Shown here in pieces: positions 7,859 through 16,140 of a stretch of DNA of 64,000 nt. Numbering within the stretch: position 1 is the first letter of the stretch; each line of letters opens with the position of its first letter. A program made the translations under genes and the position numbers. Under the pieces are notes generated by a model. It searched no databases. It worked only from the letters and a program-made list of their open reading frames with translations, and was not told the DNA's origin. Origin of the DNA: Thermoleophilaceae bacterium (GTDB lineage: Bacteria; Actinomycetota; Thermoleophilia; Solirubrobacterales; Thermoleophilaceae); contig JAUJNT010000005.1 of NCBI GenBank assembly GCA_030448005.1, forward strand, positions 143,885-207,884, given 5' to 3'.

Positions 7859-8176
7859 TCAACGCGTACGCCAGAACGGATCGTCGGAGAGCAGCGCGAG
7901 CACCTCGGCAGCCAGCCGGTCCCCTGCATCGGCGAAGAGGTGAAGGCGGGCGCGGTGCTTTGCGGCCAGCTCCAGGTCGCCGGTATCGGTGTAGAAGCGG
8001 AACAACCGGGCCGTGAGCGCGGCGGGGGGATCATCCTCGCCGGTGATGTAGGGGAGGATCTGCTCCATCAGCTCGAGCGCCACGTGATCCTCCACCGGCG
8101 CCTCAGCGTCACCTCGCAGCTGGGCACGCAGCGCCTGCACGTAGGCGGCGCGCTTGTCCTCCGGAAGCCCCGTCAT
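7859..8176 (-). CDS. Small hypothetical protein, co-transcribed with acyltransferase
   Basis: 105-residue acidic, mostly helical protein starting MTGLPEDKRAAYVQAL. Its ATG overlaps the stop of the acyltransferase gene as ATGA (8176-8173), which is why this start was chosen over longer upstream readings. No signal peptide, membrane segment or motif is recognised. The helices between 30 and 100 could form a small bundle. It closes the operon CDP-glucose-dehydratase-like / acyltransferase / this gene. Confidence 0.6.
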   Translation of the reverse strand: MTGLPEDKRAAYVQALRAQLRGDAEAPVEDHVALELMEQILPYITGEDDPPAALTARLFRFYTDTGDLELAAKHRARLHLFADAGDRLAAEVLALLSDDPFWRTR

Positions 8177-9471
8177 TCGGCGACCTCGCGGCGAGCCGCG
8201 GACTCGAGGCCAGGGGAGCGCGCCCCCTCCCGGCGGCGATACTTCAGCCTGAGCAGGGGCCGTTCGAGCAGGTAGTAGCTGGCCGCCGCGCAGGGGAGCG
8301 TGAGCAGGAAGCCCGCCACCCACACCTCCACCGTTCGGGGTACGCCGGACACCTCGAAGGCGCCGGTGTCCCCGATCTTCACGAGGATCGGCAGGTGCCA
8401 GAGGAAGAAGCCGTAGGAGACGAGCCCGAGCCAGGTGAGCGGCCGGGCCGCCAGGAAGCGCCGCACCACCCCCCCGGCGGTATGGCCGAACACCGCCGGC
8501 GCGAGGAGGAGCAGCGCGATCACCCCGTAGAGCGCCTCCGCGGTGAAGAAGGAAGCGGTCCGGTAGGGCTCCGGGTAGTCCGGTCCCAGCCAGACGAGCA
8601 GGAGCCAGATGAGCGCGGCGATCGCCCACGGCCAGGCGGGATGATCGCGAACGGCCCGCACCCACCCCGGCTGCTCTCGCAAGCCGTCGAGCCAGACGCT
8701 CACGATGGCAAGCGCCATCCCGAGCGCTATCCAGTCGAACGTGGCGGGCAGCGCCGTGTAGAGCGTGCCGGGCAGGAGGATCGAGTACGCCTCCCGTGGC
8801 GACACCGGCACGGTGCCCACCTCGGCCTCGTAGCCCACCGCGGTCAGGATGACCCGTACGAGGAGGCTCAGGGCGTAGAGGCCTGCCACCACCATCGCCT
8901 GGCCCCGCAGGATCGCCGAGCGGTCCTCTGGGTCCCCGCGCACCAGGCGACCGCCGAGCAGCACCAGGAACGGCAGGAGGGCGTAGAAGGTGATCTCAAC
9001 CGACAGATGCCAGGTGTGCTGGAAGCTCCCCACGTTCCACGAGGGCACGTACTCCTGCAGGAAGAGGTAGTAGGCCCACCAGTGCTCGCTCCAGTCGCCG
9101 GTGATGCCCGGGTAGATGGCCGCCAGGGTCATCGCCACCCAGAACGCCGGCACGATCCGGAGCGCCCGGGCGCGGGCGAACGACTTGATCCGCGGGCGCC
9201 TTGCCGCCCCCACGAGCCCGGCCACGAACGGCCGGTAGAGAAGGAAGGCCGAGATGGCGAAGAACAATGGCAGCGCCACCTCGAGGCGCGTCACATATGA
9301 CGCGTACCACGGCACACCCGCGGGGTCCTTGAAGATGCCCGCCTGCCCGGTCGCGTGCACCGTGAAGACCATCAGGAACCCGAGCGCCCGCAGCGAGTCC
9401 ACGAGCGGGAAACGCGGGTTGCCCGGGGGCGGCGCCACCGCATCGGGAGCGCGTGCCGGGGCCGGGCGCAT
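8173..9471 (-). CDS. Acyltransferase-3 family membrane protein (OafA-like)
   Basis: 432-residue integral membrane O-acyltransferase of the kind that acetylates exopolysaccharide or O-antigen sugars. It begins with a short cytoplasmic segment, then the family signature SLRALGFLMVFTVHATG (25-41) with its catalytic-region His. A RPF/R-rich loop follows, then about ten hydrophobic segments, and it ends FYLLERPLLRLKYRRR-like (YYLLERPLLRL), the usual end of this family. The ATG shares one base with the stop of the upstream dehydratase gene (TGATG), implying coupled translation. Substrate not predictable. Confidence 0.9.
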   Translation of the reverse strand: MRPAPARAPDAVAPPPGNPRFPLVDSLRALGFLMVFTVHATGQAGIFKDPAGVPWYASYVTRLEVALPLFFAISAFLLYRPFVAGLVGAARRPRIKSFARARALRIVPAFWVAMTLAAIYPGITGDWSEHWWAYYLFLQEYVPSWNVGSFQHTWHLSVEITFYALLPFLVLLGGRLVRGDPEDRSAILRGQAMVVAGLYALSLLVRVILTAVGYEAEVGTVPVSPREAYSILLPGTLYTALPATFDWIALGMALAIVSVWLDGLREQPGWVRAVRDHPAWPWAIAALIWLLLVWLGPDYPEPYRTASFFTAEALYGVIALLLLAPAVFGHTAGGVVRRFLAARPLTWLGLVSYGFFLWHLPILVKIGDTGAFEVSGVPRTVEVWVAGFLLTLPCAAASYYLLERPLLRLKYRRREGARSPGLESAARREVAE

Positions 9472-10472
9472 CAGCTCAGCCGCTGCTCATACCAGGCGAA
9501 GGTCCGCGCGAGCCCCTCGTCGAGCCCGAGCGTCGGGCGCCAGCCGAGCTCCTCCCGGATGGCACGCGAGTCTAGGAACTGGCGGTCGATCTCCCCGTGG
9601 GGGGTGCCGGCGCCGCGCACGTCGGGCTCGAGGTCCCGGCCCGATGCCCTCGCCAGGCGCCCGACCACGTCGAGCACGGACAGCGGCTCGCCCCAGCCCG
9701 CGTTCCAGGCGCGACCGCGAAGCTCGGGGCGGTCGAGGGAGCCCGCGACGGCGAGGTAGGCCTCCACCGCGTCCTCCACGTAGAGGTAGTCGCGCTCCGG
9801 GCTGCCGTCGGAGCGGATCACCGGACGCTCCCCCTTCGCCAGCGCACGGCAGCTGTCGGGCACGATCCGCGACCAGTTGAGGTCGCCGCCCCCGTAGATG
9901 TTGGCGAAGCGGGTCACGGCCACCGGCATCTCGTAGGTAAAGGCGTACGAGCGGGCGATCATGTCCGTGCACGCCTTCGAGACGTCGTAGGGAAAGCGCG
10001 GCCGAAGCGCGAAGTCCTCACGGTAGGGCAGCGTCTCATGTGAGCCGTAGGCCTTGTCGGAGGAGGCCACCACCACGCGCTCGATCGGGTCTCCCGCCGC
10101 GCCCACCACCCGACACGCCTCGAGCAGGTTGTAGGTGCCGCGCACGTTGGCCTCGAAGGTCGAGAGCGGCGAGCGGTTGGCGGTGCCCACGATCGTCTGA
10201 GCGGCGAGATGGAAGACGGCGCTCACCTCATGCTCGTTGAGGATCCGCACGAGGCTCTCGTGCTCCTGGAGGTCGGCCAGCACCACGGTGCAGCGCTCCT
10301 CGACGCCCTCCGTCCTGAAGCGCGAGTCGGGCGGGAAGTCCCGCCGGGGCACCACCACGCGCGCGCCTTCATCGAGCAGCCGCTGGGCAAGCCAGGAGCC
10401 GATGAAGCCCTGGGCGCCGGTGATCAGCGCCGTGGCCCCCGGGGCGGGGCTCCATCTCGCTTTGTCCGGCAC
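9471..10472 (-). CDS. Extended SDR sugar-nucleotide dehydratase, CDP-glucose 4,6-dehydratase-like
   Basis: 333-residue NAD(P)-dependent enzyme of the extended short-chain dehydrogenase family. The Rossmann motif TGAQGFIGSWLAQRL is near residue 18, and FPYDVSKACTDMIA carries the YxxxK pair. RFANIYGGGDLNWSRIVPD is typical of CDP-glucose 4,6-dehydratases (RfbG), which start 3,6-dideoxyhexose synthesis; GDP-mannose dehydratase-like activity is the main alternative. The GTG at 10472 was chosen because the open frame further upstream has a Pro/Arg-rich translation and runs antisense to the divergent methyltransferase gene. Only 41 bp separate the two divergent starts. Confidence 0.8.
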   Translation of the reverse strand: MPDKARWSPAPGATALITGAQGFIGSWLAQRLLDEGARVVVPRRDFPPDSRFRTEGVEERCTVVLADLQEHESLVRILNEHEVSAVFHLAAQTIVGTANRSPLSTFEANVRGTYNLLEACRVVGAAGDPIERVVVASSDKAYGSHETLPYREDFALRPRFPYDVSKACTDMIARSYAFTYEMPVAVTRFANIYGGGDLNWSRIVPDSCRALAKGERPVIRSDGSPERDYLYVEDAVEAYLAVAGSLDRPELRGRAWNAGWGEPLSVLDVVGRLARASGRDLEPDVRGAGTPHGEIDRQFLDSRAIREELGWRPTLGLDEGLARTFAWYEQRLS

Positions 10473-10513
10473 GGGCGCCAGGCTAGCGGGCGCCCCCGCG
10501 CTAGGTTTGCGGC

Positions 10514-11323
10514 GTGCCCGACCCGGTGGATCTCCCCGAGCCCGCGGTCTCGCGGGAGGAGTACGACCGCGAGTACTACCTGCGGTGCTGCGCCGGGGCG
10601 GACCAGTGGCGCGAGTCCGGCGGCAGGACGCCCTCGGGCATCTACAAGGGCGTGCTCGCCAAGGCCGGTCTGCGCTTCGGGGAAACGGTGGTTGACATCG
10701 GCACGGGGCGCGGCGAGCTTGTCGTGGTGGCGGTTGAGCAGGGGGCAGCACGGGCCACGGGGGTCGACTACTCGCCCGCGGCCGTCGAGCTGGCAGAGGA
10801 GACGCTGGCCGCCCACGAGGTGGGCGACCGCGCCTCGGTGGTGCTTGCCGACGCTCGCGCGATCCCACTGCCCGACGGCCAGGCGGACCTCGTGACGCTG
10901 GTGGACGTGGTGGAGCACCTGAGCCCCGCCGAGCTCGAGGTGACCCTGTCGGAGGCGCTTCGGCTGCTGAAGCCGGGCGGCAGGCTCTTCATCCACACGA
11001 TGCCAAACCGTCTGATCTACGACGTGACCTACCGCCTGCAGCGCGCGCTCTGGCCGCCACGCTGGAAGACGTGGCCGGCCGAGCCGCGCACCGAGGTGGA
11101 GCGCACGATGCACGTGAACGAGCAGACCGTGCGCTCCATGTGTCGCACGCTGCGGAAGGCCGGGTTCGACCAGGTGCGTGGAGAGCACGGGCGGTGGATT
11201 CACACGTCCTTCGTGCCCTCCGAGCGGGCAAGGTGGCTCTATCCGCTGCTGGCACGGTGGCGGCTGACGGCGCCGCTGGGCGCGTGCGACCTGTTCGCAC
11301 AGGCCGTCAAGCCGGTCCGCTGA
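10514..11323 (+). CDS. Class I SAM methyltransferase (Methyltransf_11 type)
   Basis: 269 residues, GTG start. Motif I VVDIGTGRGELVVV is at about 58-71, motif II VTGVDYS-like (ATGVDYSP), and motif IV-V DLVTLVDVVEHL then LLKPGGRLFIHTMPN. The C-terminal half has basic/aromatic segments (RLQRALWPPRWKTWP) that may bind a lipid or membrane surface. Probably methylates a sugar or glycan intermediate, judged from its cluster. Transcribed divergently from the dehydratase/acyltransferase operon. Confidence 0.8.
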   Translation: MPDPVDLPEPAVSREEYDREYYLRCCAGADQWRESGGRTPSGIYKGVLAKAGLRFGETVVDIGTGRGELVVVAVEQGAARATGVDYSPAAVELAEETLAAHEVGDRASVVLADARAIPLPDGQADLVTLVDVVEHLSPAELEVTLSEALRLLKPGGRLFIHTMPNRLIYDVTYRLQRALWPPRWKTWPAEPRTEVERTMHVNEQTVRSMCRTLRKAGFDQVRGEHGRWIHTSFVPSERARWLYPLLARWRLTAPLGACDLFAQAVKPVR

Positions 11324-11343
11324 CTGCGGCGGGCCCAGGGTCG

Positions 11344-12105
11344 TCAGCGAACGGCCGCGCGACGCATGCCCGCCTCCAGCGCCACGCTCGACCTGAGCCT
11401 GGCCAGGGCACCCGGGCGCACCTTGCCATAGGCCACCAGGTGTGAGCTCCCGTGGTGGCGACGGTAGTGCACGAGGCCGCGCCGCCGCGCTCTGGCAAGG
11501 ATCGGCCGGATCGGCAGCTCGTGGTGCAGCTCCGTCTCCCCGGGCTTTGGCTCGAGCAGGTTCACGAGCACGGCAGCCGCCCTCTCCTCCATCGCTTCCA
11601 GGAAGGCGAACGGGTCCGGCACGTGCTCGATCACGTCGAAGGCGTAGGCCACCTCGAACCCCGGCGGCGGCTGGCCGGCGTCCAGGTCGTGCACCGGCGC
11701 GTCGAGCCCTCGGTGCTCGAGGCGCCAGCGGAGGTAGCGCGCGCTCGGGTTGTCGAAGTCGGCGAACTCCACGCGGTAGCCCATCTCGAGCAGCAGCAGG
11801 CCGTCGCTTCCGATGCCACAGCCGTAGTCGAGCAGCCGGGCACCGGGGCGCGCGATGCGCGTCAGGTCGGCCAGGTAGGGAATCTTCGTGGCGCTCATCG
11901 CGAAGGCCGTCAGGTTGTAGAGGTAGCCCTCCGAGGAGCGGTAGAAGGCCTGCTCGTCGCCGACCTCCGCCAGCTCGGCCTCCAGTTGCTGTTCGTAGCG
12001 CTCGAGCCGCGCGTGGTCGTAGGAGCGGCCGAGGTAGCGCCGCAGCTCGGCGGCCTCGCGGGCGGCGTCGAACGGGATTGCGGGCGCCCGCACGGAGAAG
12101 AGCAT
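11344..12105 (-). CDS. Class I SAM methyltransferase
   Basis: 253 residues from ATG 12105 (MLFSVRAPAIPFD). A helical N-terminal part is followed by motif I LLDYGCGIGSDGLLL, acidic VEFADFDNP, and AYAFDVIEHVPDPFAFL. The frame stays open far upstream, but that extension runs antisense to the glycosyltransferase gene and has an unnatural translation. Convergent with the gene at 10514 (20-bp gap) and divergent from the glycosyltransferase at 12133 (27 bp). Substrate unknown. Confidence 0.78.
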   Translation of the reverse strand: MLFSVRAPAIPFDAAREAAELRRYLGRSYDHARLERYEQQLEAELAEVGDEQAFYRSSEGYLYNLTAFAMSATKIPYLADLTRIARPGARLLDYGCGIGSDGLLLLEMGYRVEFADFDNPSARYLRWRLEHRGLDAPVHDLDAGQPPPGFEVAYAFDVIEHVPDPFAFLEAMEERAAAVLVNLLEPKPGETELHHELPIRPILARARRRGLVHYRRHHGSSHLVAYGKVRPGALARLRSSVALEAGMRRAAVR

Positions 12106-12132
12106 GACGGCTGCGCCGGTAGGTTGCAGGAT

Positions 12133-13059
12133 GTGCCCGGCCCGCCCCATGTGCCGCGAGTGAGCGTGGTGATCCCCACGCTCGGTCGCCACGGCACGCT
12201 CGCGAGGGCCCTGGAGCGCCTCGAGCGCCAGACGGCGGACGAGCCGTTCGAGGTGATCGCGGTCGTGGACGAGGAGGAGACCGACCTGTCCGCCGTGGAC
12301 AGTGCTCTCGCCGAGCGACCCTACCCCGTCCGGTCGCTCGTGCGGCCGCGCCCGGGCGCCAGCGCCGCGCGGAACACCGGCTGGCGGGCGGCGCGGGCCG
12401 CGCTCGTGCTGTTCCTCGACGACGACGTGCTGCCCGAGCCGCAGCTTCTCTCGGAGCATCTGGGGTGGCACGCGCGTCACCCCGGGAGAGAGGTCGGCGT
12501 GCTGGGGCTCGTGAGGTGGGCCGACGAGCTGCGCGTCACGCCCTTCATGCGCTGGCTCGAGCGCGGCGTGCACTTCGACTTCGCGCACATCGAGGGCGAG
12601 GAAGCGGGCTGGGGGCGCTTTTACACCGCAAACGTATCCGTGAAGAAGGAGCTGCTCGAGCTGGTCGGCGGGTTCGACGAGGAGCGGCTGCCGTTCGGCT
12701 ACGAGGACCTCGACCTCGGCTACCGCATGCACGCCCACGGGTTCAGGCTGCTCTTCAATCGTCGTGCCGCGGGAGAGCACGTGAACGAGATGACCCTAGA
12801 GAGCATGCGCGCCCGGATGCCGATGATGGCCTCCTCCGAGCGGGCATTCTGCGAAAAGCACCCCGAGATCCCGCCATATTTCTTCAACATGTTCAGCGAG
12901 GCGGCCTCCCGGCCTCCTGCGCCACACAGGCTCGCCCACCTCGCGCACGTGGTGTCACCGGGCGCCCCTTTCCTCGGCCCGAGGGTCTGGGCGAGCGCGG
13001 ACGCGCGCTTCAAGGAGGCCCTGGCCCCGGATTTCCTGCGCGCCTGGGAGGAGCACTGA
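12133..13059 (+). CDS. Family 2 glycosyltransferase
   Basis: 308 residues from GTG 12133; GTG 12151 (MPRVSVVIPT) is equally possible. The GT-A core begins VSVVIPTLGRHGTLARALERL, with AARNTGWRAAR, the DxD-like metal site LFLDDDVLPEP, then GGFDEERLPFGYEDLDLGYR, the usual ED acceptor-side motif. Expected to transfer a sugar from a nucleotide donor at the inner face of the membrane. A strong bidirectional hairpin follows its stop codon. Confidence 0.88.
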   Translation: MPGPPHVPRVSVVIPTLGRHGTLARALERLERQTADEPFEVIAVVDEEETDLSAVDSALAERPYPVRSLVRPRPGASAARNTGWRAARAALVLFLDDDVLPEPQLLSEHLGWHARHPGREVGVLGLVRWADELRVTPFMRWLERGVHFDFAHIEGEEAGWGRFYTANVSVKKELLELVGGFDEERLPFGYEDLDLGYRMHAHGFRLLFNRRAAGEHVNEMTLESMRARMPMMASSERAFCEKHPEIPPYFFNMFSEAASRPPAPHRLAHLAHVVSPGAPFLGPRVWASADARFKEALAPDFLRAWEEH

Positions 13060-13104
13060 GCGCTCGTCCGACGGTGCCTTCGCTGACTGACGCAGGGCTG
13101 TGAA

Positions 13105-13132
13105 GCGGCGGGGGCCGAGTAACCCCCGCCGC
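13105..13132. terminator. Bidirectional stem-loop between convergent genes
   Basis: Perfect 10-bp stem GCGGCGGGGG / CCCCCGCCGC around an 8-nt loop, 45 bp after the glycosyltransferase stop and just past the stop of the repeat-protein gene on the other strand. No U-tract, as is common in high-GC actinobacteria. Confidence 0.7.
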
Positions 13133-13146
13133 CTCAACCGGCCTGC

Positions 13147-14073
13147 CTATGCCCTGCTGACCCGCTCGCAGTTGCGCAGCCGGTCCGTTTCGTCTGCGAT
13201 GACGCGGTCACGTCCCGGACCGCAGTTGATCCGCTCCCTGCCGTGGTGGTTCGCCGCGTCGATCAGATCGTTCCCCGAGCCACCGGAGATCGTGTTCTTG
13301 CCGGAGCCGCCGTCGATGAAGTCACCGCCGGAGCCGCCGGAGATCCGGTCGCTCTGGAGCCCACCGCTGATCACGTCTCGGGTGTCTCCTCCCGAGATCC
13401 GATCCGACCCGTCGCCGCCCTGGAGACGGTCGAAGCCGTCGCCACCGTTCAGGCGGTCGTCCCCCTTGCCGCCCGACAGGTCGTCGGGGCCCGCCTGTCC
13501 GTCGAGCAGGTCGTTGTCGAGCCCGCCCTCCAGGAAGTCGAATCCCTCGCCGCCGAAGATCCGGTCTGCGCCACGGCCGCCGCCGAGGTCGTCCGGACCC
13601 TCTTCGCCGTTGATCTGGTCTGCCCCGAGGCCGCCCTGGATCAGGTCGAAGTCGCCTCCTCCCCGGATCAGGTCGTTTCCGCTTCCGCCGGTCAGCTCGT
13701 CGTCACCGACGTCACCCTCGATCGTGTCGTCTCCCTGGGAGCCGTTGATCGTATCCACGCCCCCCCGGCCAGAGGCGAAGTCGTTGCCGGTCCCGCCGTT
13801 CATGTCGTCGTCGCCGGCCCCTCCGTCGAGGCAGTCGTTGCCCGGGAGGGCGTTGATGATGTCGTTGCCGGCGCCTGCGCTGAGCGAGTTGTTGGCCACG
13901 TTGCCGATGAGTACGTCGTTGCCCGCGGTGCCGAATGTGACAGGAGTCGCACACACGAGCTTGCCCGCGCCCTGCGCCACCGAGGAAGCCGGTAGTGCAG
14001 CCAGCGACACGAGCACCACTGCCGCTCCCAACCCGGCACGCCGCAACGGCCGTCGAGATTCAGCCAAGTCCAT
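13147..14073 (-). CDS. Secreted Ca-binding repeat protein (hemolysin-type nonapeptides)
   Basis: 308 residues. The signal peptide is RRAGLGAAVVLVSLAALPASSVA. From about residue 48 to 275 it is almost entirely GGxGxDxhx nonapeptides (GTAGNDVLIG, GGAGDDDMNGG, GGSGNDLIRGG and so on), making one long Ca-binding beta-roll. It ends with a short Cys-containing cap (INCGPGRDRVIADETDRLRNCERV). No catalytic domain. A surface matrix or adhesive role is plausible but unproved. Its cap resembles that of the 6334 protein (C..GRD...D.C). A T-rich run (CTTGTCTCCCCTTTTTTT on the plus strand) overlaps its upstream region. Confidence 0.85.
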   Translation of the reverse strand: MDLAESRRPLRRAGLGAAVVLVSLAALPASSVAQGAGKLVCATPVTFGTAGNDVLIGNVANNSLSAGAGNDIINALPGNDCLDGGAGDDDMNGGTGNDFASGRGGVDTINGSQGDDTIEGDVGDDELTGGSGNDLIRGGGDFDLIQGGLGADQINGEEGPDDLGGGRGADRIFGGEGFDFLEGGLDNDLLDGQAGPDDLSGGKGDDRLNGGDGFDRLQGGDGSDRISGGDTRDVISGGLQSDRISGGSGGDFIDGGSGKNTISGGSGNDLIDAANHHGRERINCGPGRDRVIADETDRLRNCERVSRA

Positions 14074-14158
14074 CTTGTCTCCCCTTTTTTTCGATGGCGG
14101 GACGCCCCGATCGGGCGCCCTTTCCGGCGGTCAACACGGACGGGCGCTGAAAGGAGCG

Positions 14159-14195
14159 GACAAGCGCCTAGCTCCCGCCGAGGTCGGCGCTTGTC
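14159..14195. terminator. Inverted repeat after a glycosyltransferase gene
   Basis: GACAAGCGCC (14159-14168) and GGCGCTTGTC (14186-14195) form a perfect 10-bp stem with a 17-nt loop, just downstream of the glycosyltransferase at 14233 (minus strand) and about 86 bp before the repeat-protein start. No U-tract follows; terminator is the likeliest role. Confidence 0.5.
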
Positions 14196-14232
14196 AGCGC
14201 TCGTCGACGCTCGTCGCGCTCGCCGGCGCTCG

Positions 14233-15189
14233 TCAGCGGCGGCTCAGCAACTCGCCCCTCGGGGCGAGCCCGGTCCTGTGCACTCCGAGCCAGTACCGGC
14301 AGCCGTCTCTCATCTCGGCAAAGCGCCCTCCGCGCAGCCTCGCCAACGGCTCGAGAGCCGCCAGCCGTACGCCGACGCCGACGCAGTTGCTCAGCGCGAT
14401 CGCGCGGGCCACCGCGGGGCCTCGCCGTCGCGCCTGCCAGCCGTAGCTCGCGGCCATGAAGCGCGTCATCAGCTCGTCGCCGAACGCCTTCTTGGACGCC
14501 GCGCTGCCCACGTGGAAGACCTCCGCCGCGGGCTCGTAGCGGGTGCGCCACCCGGACTTGCGCATGCGCCATGCGATGTCGAGGTCCTCAGCGTGCATCC
14601 ATTGGGCTCGATCGAAGCCGCCGATCTGCTCCCACGCGCTGCGCCGCGCGAGCAGGAAGGTGGCCATCGCCCAGTCGACCCCGCGGGCCCTCGTCGGGTC
14701 CCAAAAGCCCTCGAGGCAGAGGTGGTCGGCAAGCCGCCCGCTCAGGCGGTGAAGGCCGAGGTTGAAGAGCGCGGTGAGCCAGAGGGTGGGAAACGGGTGC
14801 ACCGAATGCTGGGTCGAGCCGTCTGGTAGCTCGAGCCGCGGCGCCAGCAGCGCTACGTCGGGATGGTCCCGAGCGGCTTCGAGCAGGCGTTCTATCGCTC
14901 CGGGACGGACCTCGATGTCCTCGTTGGCGGCCGCGATCCACGGCGTCTGCGTGCGCTCGGCCACCATGTTCACCGCGGTCCCGTAGCCCACGTTCTCCTC
15001 ACAGGCGATCAGCGAGACCCAGCCGAACCGCTCGCGCACCATCTCCGGCGAGCCGTCGGTGGAGGCGTTGTCCACCACCCACACGTCGATCAGCCCCCGC
15101 TCGGCATCCGGCCGCAGCGATTCGAGGGTCCTCGCCAGCAGCTCGCGGAGGTTCGTGGAGACGACCGCTACCGCTACCTGGGCGCTCAC
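14233..15189 (-). CDS. Family 2 glycosyltransferase (rhamnosyltransferase-like)
   Basis: 318 residues from a GTG that overlaps the upstream methyltransferase stop (GTGA, 15189-15186). GT-A motifs: VAVAVVSTNLRELLARTLESL, WVVDNASTDGSPEMV, the donor/metal region AANEDIEVRPG, and GGFDRAQWMHAEDLDIAWRM. The DNASTDGS form and overall length are typical of WbbL-like rhamnosyltransferases, but the sugar cannot be read from sequence. Couples with the preceding methyltransferase gene in a two-gene operon. Confidence 0.85.
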   Translation of the reverse strand: MSAQVAVAVVSTNLRELLARTLESLRPDAERGLIDVWVVDNASTDGSPEMVRERFGWVSLIACEENVGYGTAVNMVAERTQTPWIAAANEDIEVRPGAIERLLEAARDHPDVALLAPRLELPDGSTQHSVHPFPTLWLTALFNLGLHRLSGRLADHLCLEGFWDPTRARGVDWAMATFLLARRSAWEQIGGFDRAQWMHAEDLDIAWRMRKSGWRTRYEPAAEVFHVGSAASKKAFGDELMTRFMAASYGWQARRRGPAVARAIALSNCVGVGVRLAALEPLARLRGGRFAEMRDGCRYWLGVHRTGLAPRGELLSRR

Positions 15190-15935
15190 GTCGGCCTGCG
15201 CCCGACCACGAGCAGACGGGCGAGGGTCGGGTGGTGGCGGACCTCCTCGAAGGCCACGAGCTCGAGACCACAGCGGCCGAGCAGCTCCTCGACCTCCCCC
15301 CGCTCGTACCAGCGGATGTAGGTCACGCCGTCCTCCTCGAAGTAGCGCCTCGATCCCTCGATCAGGTCGAACAGCACGAGGCCGCCGGGCCCCATCTGCC
15401 CCGCCAGGTTTGCGAGCGCCCGCTCGAAGGAGGGGAACAGGTGCTTGAACGTGAGCGAGGACAGCACGGTGTCCACCGGCTGCTCCAGGCGGACCTCCTC
15501 GACGTCCGCGCGCACGAACGAGACCGCCTCGCCGGTGAACTTCTGCGATAGGTGGCTGACGTTCTGCTCGGAGAGGTCGACCCCCGTGTAGCCGGCAAAC
15601 GGCAGCCTGCGCTCGATGACGGCCTCGAGCAGGCGCCCGTAGCCGGGACCCACCTCCACGATGTGCCTGTCCTCGCCGAACGCGCCGTGGTGCTCGGCCC
15701 GGTCGATGAACGCGCCGCCGGTGAGCTCGACGTCCCAGGTGAGGTTGCGGGTCGGCTCGGCCGCCCGCCACCGCGTGCGGGAGCGCTCCCACGCCTCCTC
15801 GCGCGACTCGTGAAGCTGTGTCTCGAGGGACTCGACCCGGCGCTCGAGCTGGTGGATCCTGCCGTGCAGCTGCGGCAGGCCGAGAAGGGCGGCCACCCGG
15901 CGGCGACCCGCCTCCAGGCTGGGCATTCCGGACAT
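15186..15935 (-). CDS. Class I SAM methyltransferase with N-terminal coiled coil
   Basis: 249 residues from ATG 15935 (a second ATG lies three codons on). Residues 20-50 form a heptad-rich coiled coil (LHGRIHQLERRVESLETQL). The catalytic domain follows with motif I IVEVGPGYGRLLEAV, acidic YTGVDLSEQNV and VDTVLSSLTFKHLFPSF. Likely a glycan methyltransferase held in a complex through the coil; substrate unknown. First gene of an operon with the GT2 at 14233. About 205 bp separates it from the divergent methyltransferase at 16141. Confidence 0.78.
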   Translation of the reverse strand: MSGMPSLEAGRRRVAALLGLPQLHGRIHQLERRVESLETQLHESREEAWERSRTRWRAAEPTRNLTWDVELTGGAFIDRAEHHGAFGEDRHIVEVGPGYGRLLEAVIERRLPFAGYTGVDLSEQNVSHLSQKFTGEAVSFVRADVEEVRLEQPVDTVLSSLTFKHLFPSFERALANLAGQMGPGGLVLFDLIEGSRRYFEEDGVTYIRWYERGEVEELLGRCGLELVAFEEVRHHPTLARLLVVGRRPT

Positions 15936-16040
15936 GGCGGGCAAGATACCGGCGGAGCTGCCTCGTCCCTTCGGCGGAGGCCGTAGGCAAGAGCCGCCGG
16001 CCTCCGGGGGCGGGAGCCCCCCGGAGCTCGTCCACCGCTC

Positions 16041-16090
16041 AAGTGAACGGTTGACGGGGCCGGAGGGACACGAAGGGTTCACTCGGCGCG
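16041..16090. repeat. Dispersed hairpin repeat, GTGAA...GTTCA type, copy 3
   Basis: AAGTGAACGGTTGACGGGGCC at the left and AGGGTTCACTCGGCGC at the right: the same arms and GC-rich core as the copies at 3491 and 19938. It lies in the divergent intergenic region upstream of the methyltransferase at 16141. Confidence 0.65.
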
Positions 16091-16140
16091 GGCGCGGCGG
16101 CAGGGCGGGGGCCCCGGGTGCCATCGGTAGGTTGTGGCCC

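Noticed and set aside
10473-10868. N-terminal 130-residue extension of the CDP-glucose-dehydratase-like protein
   Set aside because: Pro/Arg-rich, antisense to a good methyltransferase gene; the GTG at 10472 gives the normal length.
12106-12780. Extension of the methyltransferase at 11344
   Set aside because: Runs antisense to the GT2 gene and lacks any protein-like pattern; ATG 12105 is the sensible start.
13100-14446. 448-residue plus-strand frame with many Pro/Ser repeats
   Set aside because: Mirror image of the GGxGxD repeat gene; its periodicity comes from the real gene on the other strand.
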